Positions 62,209 to 64,000 of a DNA stretch of 64,000 bases are shown in pieces. Location: the NCBI GenBank assembly GCA_951812965.1, contig OX638341.1, positions 2,028,438 to 2,092,437 of the forward strand. The letters are read 5' to 3'. Each line of letters starts with the position of its first letter. Position 1 is the stretch's first letter. Source of the stretch: an uncultured Pseudohongiella sp. Its GTDB lineage: Bacteria; Pseudomonadota; Gammaproteobacteria; Pseudomonadales; Pseudohongiellaceae. The position numbers and the translations under genes were made by a program. The notes beneath the pieces are model-generated. The model ran no database searches. It had not been told where the DNA came from and was given only the letters and a program-made list of their open reading frames with translations.

Positions 62209-62958
62209 TTAGTCCAGCCGCATCAGGATCGCGGAAATATTGTCCTTGCCGCCATTGCGGTTGGCGCTGTCGACCAGTTTCACGATGCAGCGATCGAGAT
62301 CCTCGGAATTGTAATTAAGGATGTCCTTGATCTCCCAGTCGGCGACCATGCTCCAGAGGCCGTCGGAACACATCAGCAGCAGGTCGCCGCCTTGCAATTC
62401 GTGTTCGAGGCGATCGATCTCCACCGTATCGTGAATGCCCAGCGCCCGGGTCAGAATGTGGTCGATATCGGTAAGTGAGAAGCCATTGTTCGGCATCGCG
62501 CCCTTGGCCAGCAGATCGTTGATCAGCGTGTGATCGTGCGACAACTGCTCGAGTTGTCTGTTTCGCAACAAATACAGGCGCGAGTCTCCCACGCAGCCCG
62601 CGAACATGCGCCGGCCTTCGATCCGGGTCGCGATCAGGGTCGTGCTCATGCCGTTATGGCATTTGTTGGCGCCGGCCGCGTGGAAAATCCTGAGATTGGC
62701 CGCATTTATCGCGCGCAGCAATTCGTCGAACTGGTCGTCGGTTTCCGCATCGGGCGGACGGTCCGGGCGCAACTCGGTCAGAATCGATGTGACTGCCATG
62801 CAGGAGGCGACTTCGCCCGAGGCGCGGCCACCGAGGCCATCCGCCAGAATCGCCAGGGCGGCGTCTTCGTCAAAACCGATGAAATCTTCGTTGTGTTCAC
62901 GCAGGAGGCCGGTATCGGTCTTGCCGGCGATGCGAAGCTTGAGTCGTTCTCCTGTCAT
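62209..62958 (-). CDS. PP2C-type serine/threonine phosphatase
   Basis: A 249-residue cytoplasmic phosphatase. The metal motifs are clear: TDTGLLREHNEDF, LAILADGLGGRASGE, GMSTTLIATRI, VGDSRLYLLR and LLMCSDGLWSMV with RNGGKDNISAILM at the end. It uses the ATG at 62958; the reading frame extends to a TTG one codon earlier. It precedes the SulP-STAS gene by 1 nt. PP2C phosphatases commonly act on STAS or kinase partners; the target here is inferred. Confidence 0.93.
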   Translation of the reverse strand: MTGERLKLRIAGKTDTGLLREHNEDFIGFDEDAALAILADGLGGRASGEVASCMAVTSILTELRPDRPPDAETDDQFDELLRAINAANLRIFHAAGANKCHNGMSTTLIATRIEGRRMFAGCVGDSRLYLLRNRQLEQLSHDHTLINDLLAKGAMPNNGFSLTDIDHILTRALGIHDTVEIDRLEHELQGGDLLLMCSDGLWSMVADWEIKDILNYNSEDLDRCIVKLVDSANRNGGKDNISAILMRLD

Positions 62959-63040
62959 CAACAGGCCCCCTATTCTTGGTTTGTCCTTGATCGCGCCGGT
63001 TGCAACAGTGCCTGACGCAAGCCGCTATCTTTATTGATAC

Positions 63041-63060
63041 GGGGCTTTCTGACAAGCCCC
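63041..63060. other. perfect hairpin in the divergent PP2C/permease gap
   Basis: GGGGCTT and AAGCCCC with a 6-nt loop lie in the 223-nt gap between the PP2C and permease genes. No T tail follows on either strand, so the role is open. Confidence 0.35.
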
Positions 63061-63181
63061 TTGCCGGATTGCGGTTGCGCGCAGTATTTTCTTTCGAATG
63101 GGAAAGGCCAAATATGGTAACCTTCGCGGGTTGTCAAGAACGGACGCGTTCCGAGCCTGTTCCCAAAGGAATTTTCGAACG

Positions 63182-64000
63182 ATGAAAGTGCCTAACTACC
63201 TGGCCGTCGTGCTGCTGGTAGTCGTAGTCTTCTACTTGCTGATCGTCGGCGAGTCGTTGCTGCTGCCGCTGGTGATCGCGATCGCCCTCTGGTATCTGAT
63301 CAACACCCTGGCGGCAACGCTGGGGCGGCTTTCCATCGGGAGCTTTTCGATACCCGGTCCGATTTGCCTGGGCTTGTCGGTGCTGACTTTTCTGGCGGCG
63401 ATCTGGGGTGTCGTCAATTTTCTGAGTTCCTCGTTCGGCGGCGTCTTGGAGATGGCGCCGATATACCAGGAAAACCTGATCCGTCGGCTTGAATCGATGT
63501 CGCTTCCTTTCGTGGACGTAGGAGACATCCAGGGGGAAAACTTCGGCCAGATGGTCATTGAATGGATCGATCTGCCAAGCTACGCCACCTCTCTGGCCGG
63601 TTCGGCGGCCGGAATCCTGGCTAGCAGCAGCCTGATCCTGATCTATATCGGTTTTCTGTTTTTCGAGCAGGGACAATTCAGGAACAAGATCAGCGCGCTG
63701 ATTTCCGACTCTGAAAAGGAAAAGGAAGTAAACGGAATTTTCGACCGCATCCGTGACGACATCCAGAAATACATCACCATCAAGATGTTCACCAGTACGC
63801 TCACCGGCGTACTCAGTTTCGGGCTCCTGCTGCTGATGGGAGTGGACTTCGCAGGCGTCTGGGGGCTGTTGATCTTTCTGCTCAATTTCATCCCCACCAT
63901 CGGCTCCATCATCGCCACCATGTTTCCGGCGATGATCGCCCTGGCCCAGTCCGACGGTTACTTCCTGTTCCTGCTGGTGCTCGGGGGCATCGGCGCTTTC
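63182..64000 (+). CDS. AI-2E/PerM family permease (partial)
   Basis: The first 273 codons of a membrane protein running off the window. It starts MKVPNYLAVVLLVVVVFYLL and has hydrophobic helices, a soluble loop (QENLIRRLESMSLPFVDVGD), RIRDDIQKYITIKMFTSTLTGVLSF and FLLNFIPTIGSIIATMFPAMIAL, the hallmark of the AI-2E transporter/PerM family. AAAGGA lies upstream of the ATG. Members are putative exporters or sodium/proton antiporters. It is divergent from PP2C. Confidence 0.9.
   Translation, partial: MKVPNYLAVVLLVVVVFYLLIVGESLLLPLVIAIALWYLINTLAATLGRLSIGSFSIPGPICLGLSVLTFLAAIWGVVNFLSSSFGGVLEMAPIYQENLIRRLESMSLPFVDVGDIQGENFGQMVIEWIDLPSYATSLAGSAAGILASSSLILIYIGFLFFEQGQFRNKISALISDSEKEKEVNGIFDRIRDDIQKYITIKMFTSTLTGVLSFGLLLLMGVDFAGVWGLLIFLLNFIPTIGSIIATMFPAMIALAQSDGYFLFLLVLGGIGAF

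Overview
The window looks like a stretch of chromosome from a GC-rich gammaproteobacterium, probably an uncultured one. The evidence is the set of housekeeping neighbourhoods (guaB-guaA, ffh then rpsP-rimM-trmD-rplS, dsbC-hom-thrC-recJ), a sigma54-driven psp operon with pspF divergent from it, and OxyR-type regulators. The genus cannot be fixed from this sequence. No rRNA, tRNA or CRISPR array was seen.

Layout. 1-6.2 kb: a VOC-fold protein and an MFS carrier, a secreted HNH nuclease, and a minus-strand operon of a DUF898 membrane protein, an M48 protease, a retropepsin-like protease and nadC. 6.4-11.1 kb: an orphan molybdenum hydroxylase large subunit, then a Tat-exported Rieske protein and a PQQ dehydrogenase. 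11.2-17.4 kb: minus-strand genes, namely an OxyR-type regulator, a di-haem peroxidase with a YtkA-like protein and a DUF1428 protein, an exported alpha/beta hydrolase, a HupE-like protein and a parvulin-like isomerase. 17.5-31.1 kb: a TMEM175-like channel, guaB-guaA, two genes reduced to their ends by internal deletion (GH16 and a YczE-like protein), tadA, purL, a NIF3/YqfO-like protein, and pspABC plus a Nudix gene facing pspF. 31.1-42.2 kb is an accessory region: a regulator/membrane-protein pair, a decayed RES toxin, a serine hydrolase, a PIN/RHH toxin-antitoxin pair, a 1736-residue exonuclease-RecQ-UvrD fusion helicase, several palindromic repeats, and a complete ISAs1-type insertion sequence whose transposase carries a DruA (DUF4338) domain. 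42.2-58.7 kb: oxyR and a phosphopantetheinyl transferase, a TPR protein, a CcsA-like protein, ffh, the rpsP operon, dsbC-hom-thrC-recJ, a DsbD-type reductase with a duplicated periplasmic domain, and a serine hydrolase. 58.8-64.0 kb: a DUF4143 ATPase, a SulP-STAS-cNBD protein with a PP2C phosphatase, and the start of an AI-2E/PerM family permease.

Themes. Envelope and redox homeostasis recurs: psp, two OxyR-type regulators, a di-haem peroxidase, DsbC and DsbD, and two periplasmic-type oxidoreductases. The region also carries several small dispersed palindromes. The most distinctive is a 13-bp hairpin (ATGGGACACCCAT), found twice as a doublet with exactly the same 34-bp period. The IS is intact, with 17/18 matching ends and a perfect 10-bp target duplication, so it inserted recently. 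Start codons were moved from the longest open frame where a ribosome binding site, a 4-nt overlap or family length favoured another; this is stated for each such gene.
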